64,000 bases of DNA from Lucinisca nassula (Eukaryota > Mollusca > Bivalvia > Lucinida > Lucinidae), in assembly GCA_963580285.1 (NCBI GenBank), contig OY757023.1, forward strand, positions 92,963,108-93,027,107. Direction: 5' to 3'. The translations under genes and the position numbers were made by a program. Shown here piece by piece: positions 32,604 through 45,016 of this stretch. The notes below the pieces were generated by a model. The model worked only from the letters and a program-made list of their open reading frames with translations. It was not told the origin of the DNA and made no database searches. The stretch's first letter is position 1. Every line of letters starts with the position of its first letter.

Positions 32604-33999
32604 CGGTATGTTTACTAACCGGAATGGACCCAATAACCGGAACGGACCTGGAATAACCGGAACGGACCTTTAAAATCATTATTTTATCCAATTATCTAAT
32701 GAATATACTGAATATATGAGGCAATAGGGAAATTAAGAGTGAGAGGAGGCAATTTGGGATGAAAGATTCTGTATTATACTCACTCACAGGCCTAAAAAAT
32801 TAAGCCTAGATTAAACAAGGTGTTTGTAAATTGCACCACTGACTGACTGTTGTTTTAAGGTAACCGGGCGCCAAGAGCACATAGGGGCTACCCCCAGTTC
32901 GCCAACTGGCATTAGTTGTAGGTACTGCTCTTTTCCCTAGGCTGCCAATATGCTGACTCATGTCAATTTGACAGTTACCAGCTAGCCGATTGGGAGTGAG
33001 GTGACTTCTTTCGCGGAGGACGTAAGAAGTAGGTAAATCCCACCTCTCACGTTCCCCGCTGGAGATGTCATGTAGACACAGAACGCACCCAATGACAAGC
33101 GTTTGTCCTGTAAAATGAGCAGTCCTCTGGCGGCTTTTGAATGCAGATGCAAACCAATGGTCGGGCTCTGGAATGTGGTGACACGTTGCCAATTCCGGCT
33201 GCAAAATGCGTCAGTACACAGCCTTTTGTCAGACCGAGGAAAAAAGCTTCTCATGCATTATCGGGCTTTGGCTTCCATTAGACTCTACCCCCACCCCTGT
33301 CACGACGTTTAAACCTCAAATCAAACAAAAACATACCTGTGATAATTTTATGTTGACCATGAGGGAGATTTGCTTCTCAGATGAGGGAGATTGGGGTCCC
33401 AATGAGGGAGACTTTCTGACGGCATGTTTAAGTGTTTTTTTCTTGTCATTTTTTGTGGTTTAGATGTACAAAGGAACTGGAACTACTTAATTAACATGAT
33501 AGGGACATATTTTGTCAAGTTTAATTTCAAAATAGCAAGTTGTAGGTTGTTTACAAACAATGCTGTGACCACAAGTCCATTGATGTGATGTTGTGGGTAT
33601 TTGTCAGAATCACCTGATTATTGAAAGTACCCGCAACATGCTTTAGTGTAGAAATACTTGATTAGAAAAGATATCCTAAAATGTTTCCAGTCCTCCTCTT
33701 TATCCAGTGCTGGATTTTACTGCTACTGAACAGACCCAAAGCACAAAGTTCTCTTCAATGATAAGCATTACTTCTAGCACTATTTACACTCCTTCATATA
33801 GTCTGTGCAAGCAACTTTTTTGGCCTTTCTCAGAACACCCTGTTCATAAATACATGTATAGGTAAAGCAGTCCATGCTGAAATTAACACCATTTTATAAC
33901 AATTGTTCAGGTTGGTCCCCAAAAATTAGTGAGAATCCCAGGAAAAAAATGCTGAGTCTTTATTTGTTTAAAATGTAAATTTTGTAACATCCAAACCTT

Positions 34000-36220
34000 G
34001 ATATAATGATGCCCTGGATCGCTCACCTGATCCACAATGAAGAAATGAAATGGAAGGTAATATAGTACGGTGCCTTGTCAGAAGGAGCATACATGCTGAA
34101 TATGAAGGATCCATCTCAAATGGTTCAAAAGTTATGATAAAGTAGGTCAAGGTCAAACTTTTTGTATGAGTGGGAAGCCCCTCTCACAAGGAATATACAT
34201 GCCAAATATGAAGGCTCCATCTCAAATGGTTCAAATATTAGGATTAAGTAGGTCACAGGTCAAGGTCAAAATTTTTTGCATGAGTGGGAAGACCTTGTCA
34301 CAAGGGACCTACATGCCAATTATGAAGGCTCTATGTTAATTTAAATGGTTCAAAGGTTTTGACAAAAAAGGTCAAAGGCCAAGGTCACAGGTAAAAAATG
34401 TTGTATGCAGTGTTGTGCCTAGGCTCAATTGCTTGGGGGACACCAATGGCCCTTATAACATTTTCCAAAGGGTCATTTTATATTTTAAAGGGGCTTCAGT
34501 AAATAAAATATAAGCAACGTTGTTGATTTCTGAGGGTCATCCGGGCCCCATGTTTAATGTTGAAAGGGCCATCAATGACTTTAGGTAGGCAAATGGCCCC
34601 ATGGCCCCCTCTCGGCGCAACACTGGTATGTGTGGGAAGCCCTTGTCACAAGGAGCCTACATGCCATATATGAAGGCTCTATATCAAATGACTCAAAAGT
34701 TATGGTGAAGTAGGTCAAAGGTCAAGGTCGCAGGTAAAATTGTGTGTATGGGTGGGAGGCCCTTGTCAGAAGAACATACCTGCCAAATATGAAGGCTCTA
34801 TCCCAAATAGTTCAAAAGTTATGATTAAGTAGGTCAAAGGTCAAGGTCACAGGTCAAAATTTTTGTATGGGTGGGAAGTCCTTGTCAAACAGAACAAACA
34901 TTCCAAATATGAAGGCACTATCTCAAATGGTTCAAAAGTGATGATAAAGGTCACATGTCAAGGTTACAGGTCATTTTTGTATGAGTGGAAGCCCTGTCAC
35001 AAGGAACCTACATGCCAAATATGCAGGCTCTATCTTAAACGGATCCACAGTTATGACAAAATAACCTAATGATCTACTTTTTTATTTTTAAACTTGATCA
35101 AGATATTGTCAAGATGATCATTCTGAGCAAATTTGATGATAATCCGACTAAAATTGTGGCCTCTAGTGTGTTCAGAACGTTTTTCTATGATTTGACCTAC
35201 TGACCTACTTTTTGACCCGACATGACCCATATTCGAACTTAACCGAGATATTGTCAAGATCATTCTGAGCAAGTTTGATGATGATCGGACTAAAACTGTA
35301 GCCTCTAGTTTGTTCACAAGGTTTATTAATGATCTGACCTACTGACCTACTTTTTGCCGAACTTGACTTAGATATTGTCAAGATGAGCTTTCTGAGCAAG
35401 GTTGATGAAAATCAGATTAAATCTGTGGCCTCTAGTGTGCTGATAAGGTTTTTCTTCAATTTGACCTACTGACCTACTTTTTGACCCAACATGATCCATA
35501 TTCAAACTTGACTGAGATATTGTCAAAATGATCATTCAGATTAATGATGATTGGAACAAAACTGTGGCCTCTAATATGTTCACAAGGTATTTCAGTGGTT
35601 TGACCTACTGACCTACACTTTGACCCAACATGGCCCATTTTCGAAATTTACTTAGATATTGTCAAGATGGTCATTCTTAGCAAGTTTGATGATGATCAGA
35701 CTAAAACTGTGGCCTCTAGTGTGTTCACAAGGTTTTTCTATGACATGACAGAGATATTGTCAAGATGATCATTCTGAGATAAATTGATGATGATTGGTCC
35801 AAAACGGTGGCCTCTAGTGTGTTCACAAGGTTTCTCTTTGATATGACCTACTAACCTACTTTTTGACCCGACATGACCCATATTCAAACTTGACCGAGAT
35901 ATTGTTAAGATGATAATTTTGAGCAAGTTTAATGATGATCAGACCAAAACTGTGGCCTCTAGTATGTTCACAAAGTTTTGTATGATTTGACCTACTGACC
36001 TACTTTTTGACCCCACATGACCCACATTCGAACTTGACCGAGATATTGTCATGGTGATTATTCTGACCAAGTTTCATGATGATTGGCCCAAAACTGTGAC
36101 CTCTGTTGTGTTCACAAGAAAAGTTTACGCATGGACGACGCACGACGGACGATGCACGACGACGCCGGACATCTCACAATCACAAAAGCTCACCATGACC
36201 TTCGGTCAGGTGAGCTCATA
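34000..36220. mobile_element. Helitron-like element with two tandem arrays
   Basis: First array (34080-35060): units with CAAGGTCAAA, TGAGTGGGAAG, CCTTGTCACAAGG and CAAATATGAAGGC. Second array (35095-36110): GATATTGTCAAGATGATCA, TGTGGCCTCTAGTGTGTTCA and TGACCTACTGACCTACTTT. Left end CTGGATCGCTCACCTGATCC is the inverse of the end at 24092-24106. Right end has GCTCACCATGACC and GGTCAGGTGAGC. Probably minus orientation. Confidence 0.55.
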
Positions 36221-37448
36221 AATGCACACTAATTATAGATTTCACTAACATGAAGTGCCCGGTCACAAATCTTTTTAAATACAGTACTTGTACAAAGCTT
36301 ACTCAAGGGGAGCAATTTCCAAATAAAAAAATCTGCTGTTGATTTGATGACTTTTAGTAATTACTCGTTATTGATTGGTAAATAATAACTATTTTCCACT
36401 TTCAAAATCAAACTTTCTAAGTTTACATAAAATATAAAAACAAAAGACACATGGGAGAGTGATAAAAAAGGAACAAACAGTGATAAAAAATGGGAAAATA
36501 AACGCACAATTTCAATTTAAATCTAAGCTAAATATAAGTAAAATAGAACTGTTACGGGCACTCGTTAGAATCGCCAATGTGGGGGCGGTTCTAACGAGCA
36601 TCTAGAATCTGTTTGATTTATGAGACGAGTAGTGTTACCAATACAACACAGAGTCTTTTTAGAATAAATGTAAATATGTTTGTATGTTCTCAGTAAAACC
36701 ATTAAATTATATCAGTAAAAGTGGCAATTTTCAATTGTGACAACTGTGCAAACCAATTATAAACATAGATTACTATACATTTCGTTTTTGGTTATTTGTC
36801 TTCCATACAAATACCCATGATACGAATGCCTAGGATTCAAAAATACTGGAATATGTGAACAAGTTGTAAATTCCACTTGATATAGTGAAAAGTGGGGTTT
36901 ACAATGGTATATATTAATTTCTGAATTATGGCACACACAAAAAAAAACATAGATTGTGGATACTTGTTAGAACCGCATCTGTTGAGACAGTTCTAACGAG
37001 CACCCACTATCTGTTTGGTGCAAAAATACGGAGAAAAAGAAATCAATTATTTGCCTGAAAAAAAGTTAGTTATGGGCCAATAAGAGGTACCATTATATCA
37101 CACAGATATTTTAAAGAGAATTCCGTCAATAGCGTTGCAGTCCAACATCTTCAGTGATGCTGGACAGTGGTACTGCATGATATATTTTGTCTGTCTAGTC
37201 CCCAAACAATGAAAGAATCCTTTTCTTTCATACACTCTCCGAGATTCTGGTAGTAAAGTCTTTTAGATTGTAGGCATGTAAGATTGCACAATTTTTATCT
37301 GGCCAGGATCACCGGACTAGGCCAAGACTATTCCAGGGTAAAATTCAGTATTTCCTAAAGCGGCTAGCATACTTCTAAAGTCAACCTACACTTAATAGCA
37401 GAATATATATGACCAAAGACATATAATTCTCTAACTTATGACTAAAAT
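36221..37448. other. No gene; dispersed palindromes at 36560-36600 and 36963-37001
   Basis: AT-rich interior of the TIR element. The palindromes CTCGTTAGAATCGCC/GGCGGTTCTAACGAG and TTGTTAGAACCGC/ACAGTTCTAACGAG belong to the dispersed family. Confidence 0.6.
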
Positions 37449-37568
37449 AAAGGTCCGTTCCGGTTATTCCAGGACCGTTCCGGTTATTGGGTCCATTCCG
37501 GTTAGTAAACGTACCCGTCCCCGGTTCTTTCTTTCTACTTATTGTGTGATTGGCCACATTTGACCATT

Positions 37569-37724
37569 GGGCTGGAGCCGAGCGATGGTCTCACCATTCA
37601 CCCGCAACATGGAATGGGGATACCACCGAATGGCTACGGTGTAGTGCCAGAATGGATTTGTTCCCTGGGACCCCACCAGCTGATGACCCGTGACACGGGG
37701 AAACTGGAAACAACAACAACATTT
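37569..37724 (+). mobile_element. ~155-bp retroposon with 12-bp target duplication
   Basis: CATTTGACCATT occurs immediately before and after. The insert ends AACAACAACAA, a SINE-like tail. Body unrecognised. Confidence 0.7.
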
Positions 37725-37777
37725 GACCATTACTCGCAGGTGTACATTACATACATTCCAGGGGTCCCTGGACAATG

Positions 37778-39509
37778 CGGCCCATGACAAACTCAGCCCA
37801 TAGCAATTTGCATCCACAATTTTAATGATGGTATAATTACTATGTTTGTATATAATTGGTTTGCTTGCATGACCAAATCAGTAGCAAGTAAATGGAAAGA
37901 AGTGAAAAATAAGTTTAGTTTGAGAAATTAATATATTTTCTCAAATGATAATCAAATCACATCATGTTACAGACTAACAGGCGCCCAATCGCCCAAGACA
38001 CCTAAGTTTTGGCCTAGGCGCCAAAGTTTCAAATAAAAACGCCCATTAAGTTACTGTAAAATTTGGATTTAAGGCAATCTGGGCGCCTAAAGCAAAATGC
38101 TTAGTCTGTATCCCTGTGTTAACAAGTCCATGAAAATAATACCCCTCTAAGCCCAACTTTATATAGAGATTTGAAAGAGTATATGTTATTTTGCTTATTT
38201 CTGCTCCATGATAGGTTGTGGTTTCTTGTTAAAACCGCCACAATGAGACGGTTCTAAAGAGACCCACAATGTATGTTCAGAGTATAAGTAAGACAAATTT
38301 TCACAATTTTTGGTCAGAAAATTAGTCATTTGGAGAAAATGAAAGAATGCAATATATGTCACATGGATGTGTTATCGTACTGACATAGGAAAGAAAATGC
38401 TTTCTTAAGAATTTTGAAAATGCTTAACAGTTTATGTTCTTGCAGGCAGTGGTTAGGAAACTGACATCAAGCGTTGCTCACAGTCACATTGGGTTTAAGT
38501 AAATAAGTGAGCAAAGGCCCAGCATTTTCTACAATTCGCCTGGCATACATAGATAATGCAGTTTGCTAAGCTGCGCAGTATTCACCTTATTTGCATTATC
38601 TGCTGGTTCCTAGTCTGAAGGTTATCAGTTTTGGAAAAACAGGTAACCAGACCCCCCTGACCTTTCAAGGTCAGGGGTGTCTGGTTACCTGTTTTTCCGA
38701 TATTGACAATGACGGAATGTGCAAGCTGGGAGCCAGCAAATAATGCAAATATGGTGAATGGTCATGATTGCTGGAAGCATGAGAAAGTTACAGTGCCCAG
38801 CATACACAGATCAGCTTGCTCAGTCACACAGTATGGTCATGATCGCTGGAGGCATGAGGAAGCTTTGGCTGCTTCATGATTCATAACAGTGCACAGCGAA
38901 GACACAAATCAGACTGCATGAATGCGATGTGCCCCTGCCCGATAACATTCATAAAACGAAAGCATGAAACCAAGACAGAATTAAAGACATGCATTAGAGA
39001 CATACACTTAATGACTTATGGATAATTGCACATGCTCCAATAAGGGCTGAGTTTTGAGTAATATAATTGTTCTGTTTGTTACTTTATGGCACACATGGAT
39101 AAAGGTTACAATGTAAAGTGATTATTGAACATTTGCATACCGGCATGTGCCACCAATACAAATAGATAAATAGTGACCCCAGAAAAACAATTTCCAAGTT
39201 GATAAATATACATTTTTTCTCTAAATAAACACACCTATTATAGATTATTTTTATTTCATACATTCCATTACTATGGTTGCATTGAGAGAAGACTTCATAT
39301 CTGAGGGGAGGTAATTTTTGAAAATAATGATATGAATGCCAAGCAGTGAGAAGTGGGTAACAGTAAATTGTATATAATGTACATGTAGTTTATCATAAAT
39401 TAACTAGATCTTTCATTTTTTTTGTAGTTTGGCTGATACTTGACCCCTTTAACAGCATTGAAATCATTTATGGGCGGAAATTGCTATGGGCCAATTTTGT
39501 TATGGGCCG
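37778..39509. mobile_element. 1.7-kb TIR element
   Basis: Left end CGGCCCATGACAAACTCAGC..CATAGCAATTT and right end AAATTGCTATGGGCC..TTATGGGCCG are imperfect inverted repeats of about 30 bp. No coding capacity. It contains a palindromic MITE (38588-38760) and one dispersed palindrome (38223-38261). Confidence 0.7.
38588..38760. mobile_element. Palindromic MITE M2
   Basis: Outer arms ATTCACCTTATTTGCATTAT and ATAATGCAAATATGGTGAAT. Inner hairpin GGTAACCAGACCCCCCTGACC / GGTCAGGGGTGTCTGGTTACC. A second copy is at 40509-40676. Confidence 0.85.
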
Positions 39510-39787
39510 AAATGACCCGGAACCACTCCAGGTTGCAGGGTTGAAAGCCTACACAGTAATCATGTAATTACAGTAGGGGTCTTTAACCTGCACAGGAGAG
39601 GACTCTTCCTGCACAGTGGGCCTCCATTTAACGTCCCGATTCGAAGGACGGTGCACTTTTTGGCATTCATCCCTGCAAATGATGTCAATGGAGTGTGTTT
39701 GGACACCAAATTAATCACTGCCTCTGGGGATCGAACCGGGGGTCTCTGGTGCTCAGAGGCAAGTGCACTAACCACTGAGCTATCCCA

Positions 39788-39925
39788 TTCCATTTATAAA
39801 GAGTCGTTCTTCCCCAGAACCATAAGAGATTGGAATGCCCTTCCCGATTTGATTATTTCGACAGCTGAAAGTGCTGATTGTGTATTCAAGTTTACCTCTT
39901 TGGTCAGAGCTAGGGACTAACTTCC
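39788..39925 (+). pseudogene. LINE C-terminal fragment
   Basis: YKESFFPRTIRDWNALPDLI..LVRARD then TAA, the same C-terminus as the LINE at 19932. Confidence 0.8.
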
Positions 39926-39989
39926 CACTTCACAGGTCCTGGTGTATGAATGTTGTTTGACGTATCATGGGTAACAATTCTAATTCGAT

Positions 39990-40316
39990 TCTTTTCTGCT
40001 GATACTGCGATCGGTCACATTTGACCATTATTCAAAGGTGTACACTACATACACTCCAGGTTTGCAGGATGAAAGCCTACATAGTAATCATGTAATTAAA
40101 GTAGGGATATTTAACCTGCACATGATGGTTCTCTCTGCACAGGGGGTCTCCAGTTAACGTCCTGATCCGAAAGACGGTGCACTCGTGACATTCATCCTTG
40201 CAAAATTAATGATGCCAGTGGAACATGCTCGGAAACTGCAATTTTATTTCTGTGTCCGGGAATCAAACCGGGGCCTCAACAGCAATGGCAAGTGCACTAA
40301 CCACTGAGCTACCACT
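39990..40316 (-). mobile_element. tRNA-derived SINE S1
   Basis: Reverse copy: starts GCGATCGGTCACATTTGACC and ends with the reversed head GTGCACTAACCACTGAGCTA. Confidence 0.8.
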
Positions 40317-40470
40317 CTCGCGGCAGCGGTAATAAAATTCGGTGTCCTAACATGCTCTATTGGCATCCTTTGCAGGGATGATTGCCACAAAGTGCACCAG
40401 CCTTCAGATTGGAATGTTAACTGGAGGCCCCCCTGTGCAGGGAGAACCATCCCCTGTGCAGGTTTCAAGT
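40317..40470 (+). mobile_element. tRNA-derived SINE S1, headless forward copy
   Basis: CGGCAGCGGTAATAAAATTC, GCAGGGATGATTGCC and CTGTGCAGGGAGAACC match the body at 100-235. It abuts the reverse copy head to head. Confidence 0.75.
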
Positions 40471-40508
40471 CACTAATAGGAAAAGCATAACCTTCCTAAA
40501 TTGGCCTT

Positions 40509-40676
40509 ATTCACCTTATTTGCATTATCTGCTGGTTCCTAGTCTGAAGATTATAAGTGTTGGAAAAACAGGTAACCAGACCCCCTGACCTGGAAAGGTC
40601 AGGGGGTCTGCTTACCTGTTATTCCAATATTGACAATGTACAAGCTGGGAGCCAGCAAATAATGCAAATATGGTGA
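40509..40676. mobile_element. Palindromic MITE M2
   Basis: Same ends and inner hairpin as at 38588, with loop differences. Confidence 0.85.
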
Positions 40677-40680
40677 ATAA

Positions 40681-42047
40681 GAAACTCTGCAGTCTTTTGT
40701 AACTACATGTACATCCCCCACCGACAGGGTAGTCTGAATCTGAATTCAGTTGTTACTGGTGACAAATCAAATCAGTGATAAAGACTAAGTATTTTGCTTT
40801 AGCGAAATAAGATCATAGCAGATGCATTTCCTGCCTAAATTTATTTGCAAAAGAAGCAGTTGATCATCGTAAATAATTTTGATAGGACAACTCTTAAACA
40901 ACTATACATGTAGTAATTACAGAAGATAATTAGTGCCACATATACGATGAGAGTATAAAACGGGAAGTGTTTTTGTCAATCACAGGAATATTAATGAGGC
41001 TAACAACCTTTTACCTTGTGTGGCATAGACATTGGACATATAGATAATAGAACCTGTTGGAAATGACATTGTGTGGAAATTTCCAACAAAGCATCTTATT
41101 TTGTTTGTTTGTTTGTTTTGGAGTTTTACGGCCCAGTCAACACTATTTAGGTCATTTTTGAGCCGGCCAGTTTACCTATCAACACTTTCCTGGGCAGGCT
41201 TATACGTAAGCCGTTGCAGTGCACATTCTTTCGCCAGAAACTGACAACTGCCCTTCTTGAATCAGCGGAAGACAAAGCATCTTATATGGTTCAGACTTTA
41301 TGCACAGCATGTATTTGAAAGTGTCTGATGTAACATTTCAAAAGTTCTTTTTACATCAGCGTTCAAACAGTCCATGGCTATGATGATATGTTTCTGATCT
41401 CTATCATGTTGGAATCAAAATTATTATTTCATTGCAGTTTTACCAAATTAATGCATAATGGTAATAAGCAATTGTGAAGATTAATTCTTTCTGCCTTTCA
41501 ATGTTTTAAGACGGACAGTTGCCATGTTCTGGTGAAAAATTATGCACCGTACAGTTTTATCACTAATGTATAAGGCTAAAACATGCCCTGGGAAAGTTTG
41601 GTTATGTAAATTAACAGGCTCGGCATGACCTTTTAGTTTATAATGTTGACTGGGCCTAACATCTGCAGACCAAAGCAAATTGGCTCTGGCTTCAGTGTTT
41701 ACTGCTATGAATAAATAATTTTTGCAATCTTCCATCCAATAACACACATTTATCAAGATAACACATCTGTATTTAACCCAAAATATGCCAATCACAACAA
41801 TTGTCATCTGCCTTGTCCTCTGCCTGTTACTAAGGTAACTTTAAAAGTCATGTTTGCAAACGGTGTGGACCCACATCAGAGCAGTCTGATCTTGGTCCAC
41901 ACTGTTTGCCTGGTTCCAATTATATTTTTAAAAAGTTTGCAAAAATGATTCATCAGACGACATAGGCAGACGACATTTTCAGGTGCAGTTTTTCGCGTTG
42001 TCTTAAGGATTAATTAGGAAAAACTCATTTCTAACCTTATCTTCCAG
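40681..42047. other. DVL intron 1, distal part
   Basis: AT-rich. A partial S3 SINE in reverse lies at 41108-41235 (tail GTTTGTTTGTTTG, body GAGTTTTACGGCCC). A hairpin of the MITE P type is at 41862-41912 (GTTTGCAAACGGTGTGGACC / GGTCCACACTGTTTGC). Otherwise nothing. Confidence 0.5.
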
Positions 42048-42117
42048 GGTTGTGAAAGAAGAAATCATTGATGAAGAACAGAGGTTGCCTTGTTTTAATG
42101 GAAGAGTTGTCTCTTGG
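42048..42117 (+). CDS. DVL: Dishevelled exon 2 (end of DIX)
   Basis: Seventy bases between acceptor TTCCAG and donor GTAAGC. The first base completes the Gly codon of exon 1. It then reads VVKEEIIDEEQRLPCFNGRV and VSW. This is the conserved DIX end that follows DFG in all Dishevelled proteins. It ends in phase 0. A palindromic MITE begins about 8 bp past the donor. Confidence 0.96.
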
Positions 42118-42125
42118 GTAAGCTT

Positions 42126-42335
42126 AGCCCGTGTCCTGCAGAGCCCACATATGTCTTATCTTTCAAACAATGTAGATCCAGATCAGATGGCTTCTGAAGA
42201 AGCCATCTGATCAGGATCTTCATTGTTTGTCACTCAGTTTATTAATTTGTGGCAATAATTTGCATCAAGTTATCTGATTGGTTGATAATCAGAAGTAGGT
42301 GTGGCATATTTAAATATTCAACAGGACAAGCATTA
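42126..42335. mobile_element. Palindromic TTAA MITE P
   Basis: Central palindrome of about 60 bp (TCAGATGGCTTCTGAAGAAG at its axis). Ends GTCCTGC and AACAGGACAAG are degraded. See the copies at 47430 and 50631 for intact ends. Confidence 0.75.
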
Positions 42336-42639
42336 AAATACAAGTTTCACTTCTCTTCACTATTAAGTGATCCTTTGTAAGTTGTATGATCCATGCATAA
42401 CTTGTGATAGGATCATTAACAGATTGATCATTAACAGATTATGATCCTTACTTCTCATTAAAACAAATGTTGCAGGTTCATGTTACAACACGGCCATTTT
42501 CTCCCACAAACAAAGAAACGCGGCAGTGGGGAAGGGCATTTCAGGGTAATGGGGTTCTGTGGGAAGTTTATTATAAGGACTGTCAAACAATTGTCATGTT
42601 GTAGTACGGCCATATTTAGAAACATGTATATATATCTGG

Positions 42640-42815
42640 GCTTGAAGAAATAGATGGGCTGCATGATATTTCCACGCAGAGCTGAAAACAACCCGCACAT
42701 GAGTACTGGTAAACTGCTTAGAGGATCTAAGCCTGCCCAGGTAAAGGGGTGCAAGTCGGCTCGTACATGTTTATAAACCCTATTGGTTTCATTTCGCGAC
42801 AGGGCTTGAGATGTA
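42640..42815 (+). mobile_element. S3 SINE-like copy
   Basis: GGCTTGAAGAAATAGATGGG to GACAGGGCTTGAGATG. Its 3' end is cut by the next copy. Confidence 0.8.
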
Positions 42816-42835
42816 CCATGTTACAACAAGGCCCC

Positions 42836-43128
42836 CGTCCATCGGGGCTCGAAGAAATAGATGGGCTGCACGATGCTTCCATCCAGAGCTGAAACCGACC
42901 CGCACATGAGTACTGGTAAACTGCTTAGAGGATCTAAGCCTGCCCAGGTAAAGCGGTGCGAGTTGGCTCGTCAGTGTTTATAAACCCTATTGGTTTCATT
43001 TGGCGACAGGGCTTGAGATGTCATTTCATCTCAGTGTCGGGTAAAAGTCCCACAAAATTGGAAGCAACATCTCCAAAATGACCTTTACAGTGTTGACAGG
43101 GACGTTAATCCTCAAATCAAACAACTGA
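42836..43128 (+). mobile_element. S3 SINE-like copy, complete
   Basis: From CCCGTCCATCGGGGCTCG through GGTTTCATTTGGCGACAGGG to AATCCTCAAATCAAACAA. Confidence 0.85.
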
Positions 43129-43600
43129 AAACAGACATGTTACAACATACATTTCAATGGTCACCTATATAGCCAATGGTTAAATCCAGTAATATATTGA
43201 GGGACAAATCACTAGGGGAAAAAGCTTGACACGAAGAGCCACCATTTTATTACGTTTTGCGACGTCAACAATTGTTTCCTTAACGTCTTTTTCACGCATC
43301 ATGTATGTTTCAAAAACAGGTTACTGCATGTGTAACAGTCAAACAGGTTGGCGGGATTTCTTCATACAATGGCGGAATGTTAGGGAGTTATTTGTTTTAT
43401 CTTGAAAAAGTATGTTGGATGTGCTCATTAGAATCACCTCAGTGACTGAGGCAATTCTAATGAATACGCACAATATTCCTTTCTTTTAAAGAATATTGGA
43501 AAGATACATGTACCCTTATGTCACTCCCTATAGAATATTGAAAAGATACCCTTATGTCACTCCCAGTACATATATATTTCTCAAGGCCTGGCACTAAGAC
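43129..43600. other. No gene; dispersed palindrome at 43421-43463
   Basis: The palindrome is GCTCATTAGAATCACCTCA/TGAGGCAATTCTAATGA. It is closest in sequence to the satellite core at 4343-6003. Nothing else recognised. Confidence 0.55.
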
Positions 43601-44481
43601 CAGGGGTGTGGAAATACCAATTTTTTTCACTTGTCCACGGACAAGTCAGACCAAAAATTCTACTTGTCCGCAGATTTTTTCACTTGTCCGGATTTTCAAA
43701 ATAAACTCCACATTTAACTTCCCATATTCTTTATTTTGGTCATTGAAACAAAGAAACATAATATCATGACTTATAGCAACTGGCAACAAACTAATTTTCA
43801 AAAAATACTGCAAACACAAACTGTCATCTCGTTTCTTTGGTTCAGTTGCGCTAGTTCTGACAACAAATTTATCCATGTTTCCCGCAGAGTGTCAAAATTG
43901 TTTACGTTTCCGGTTCCTATTTGCCTAGTTACCGTGTGTAAATTCGTGGTTGGTTGAAACAGCGAAATACCCCAAACTACCTAGCCTCAATAAAACGTAG
44001 TTTTTACGTTTATGAATGCCAACAGTTACAAAAATTAGATATAAAAAAGAAATTAATTGTAATTAACAATTTCATGTCAGTAACGCTCACGGAAGCACAT
44101 AAACTAAAAAAATATTGCTCTGGAAAGTTTTTGGTGTTGGGGGTGTTTTGGGGTGGTAGCGCTGTTTCAGCCGACCCCAAAATCACGCGAGTTTGACCTT
44201 AAAAGTGTTGACCAATCAGAAGACACATAACAATGCTAAATTTAGATGCGAAAGTTCGATGGTTTTTCCGAAAGATATGTGTGCAACAAAACATTTGCGA
44301 GCTACCATTTATCAATTAAAAAGGAATTTATCGGCGAATTTCTCTCCATGATATTGAAACCTCGGCATTACTGAAAATTTTGGCCGAAATTTCTACTTGA
44401 CCGCGGATGAGCGAACTGAAAAAAACGTGCTTGTCCGCCGGCAAAAAGTCCCGAGTCGGACGTAGGATTTCCACACCCCTG
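43601..44481. mobile_element. 881-bp TIR element
   Basis: Inverted ends CAGGGGTGTGGAAAT and ATTTCCACACCCCTG, with internal CTTGTCCGCGGACAAG-like words near both ends. AAGAC stands outside both ends. hAT-like ends; no coding sequence. Confidence 0.75.
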
Positions 44482-44489
44482 AAGACTAA

Positions 44490-44577
44490 ATGTCAGTAGT
44501 TCGAACTACCCCTAGACTATTTTGAAAAAATCGTGGTCCCAAAGGTTTCCAAGCTATTAAAGTTTGACTGTATTCTC
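44490..44577. mobile_element. pogo-like MITE end fragment
   Basis: GTTCGAACTACC, GGTCCCAAAGGTTTCC and GTTTGACTGTA match one end of the element at 62733-63021. Confidence 0.6.
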
Positions 44578-44624
44578 TTTTTTTATCATATGACGATGTA
44601 ATATCGCCGAGTAATAAATTCGAT

Positions 44625-44853
44625 AATCCACTTGCGCTGTGTGCAGTGGTAAAGCATCGGTTTTGAGATCGAGTGGTAACCGGTTTGATCCTCTCAACCG
44701 CCATGTGTTGTTTCCTTGAGTAAGAAACTTTATCCACATTGTTTAGTACTGGTTCCTACCCAGGAAAAGAGGGCCACATGGAAGATTAGTACTTGTACTA
44801 AATGTGTTACCCTCTATAAATAAGGTTGATTATTATTATTATTATTATTATTA
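44625..44853 (+). mobile_element. tRNA-derived SINE with (ATT)n tail
   Basis: A-box-like GCAGTGGTAAAGCATCGG, B box GGTTTGATCC, body CAGGAAAAGAGGGCCACATG and tail TTATTATTATT. Confidence 0.8.
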
Positions 44854-45016
44854 CAAGTGGATTAAATATGCAAATTGGTTAGATACACCCTGTAACATTA
44901 CAGGTACAACATCCTTAACGGCGTCGCATTTACTAACTGCGGAATATTGACATAAAGTGCGTTTTAAATGTCATATAATATGATAAATTATTATTAAAAT
45001 AGAATCTTGCATTCAT

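Larger units (their letters stand above)
32604..37517. mobile_element. 4.9-kb TIR DNA element with 8-bp target duplication
   Basis: Ends are CGGTATGTTTACTAACCGG on the left and, inverted, CCGGTTAGTAAACGTACCCG on the right. Both sides then carry two further AATAACCGGAACGGACC copies pointing inward. TCCCCGGT stands outside each end (32596-32603 and 37518-37525). An 8-bp duplication fits hAT-type elements. No transposase is seen. The interior is AT-rich and hosts a Helitron-like array at 34000-36220 and two dispersed palindromes. It lies in DVL intron 1. Confidence 0.8.
37526..39787 (-). mobile_element. S1 SINE split by two insertions
   Basis: Read in reverse, the tRNA-like head is at 39730-39787 (B box in reverse GATCGAACC) and the 3' end TCTTTCTTTCTAC at 37526. 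A ~155-bp insertion with an (AAC) tail at 37570-37725 is flanked by CATTTGACCATT on both sides. A 1.7-kb TIR element is at 37778-39509. Confidence 0.75.

Noticed and set aside
33103..33463. Open frames in DVL intron 1
   Set aside because: They lie inside the TIR element, overlap on both strands and show no known motif.
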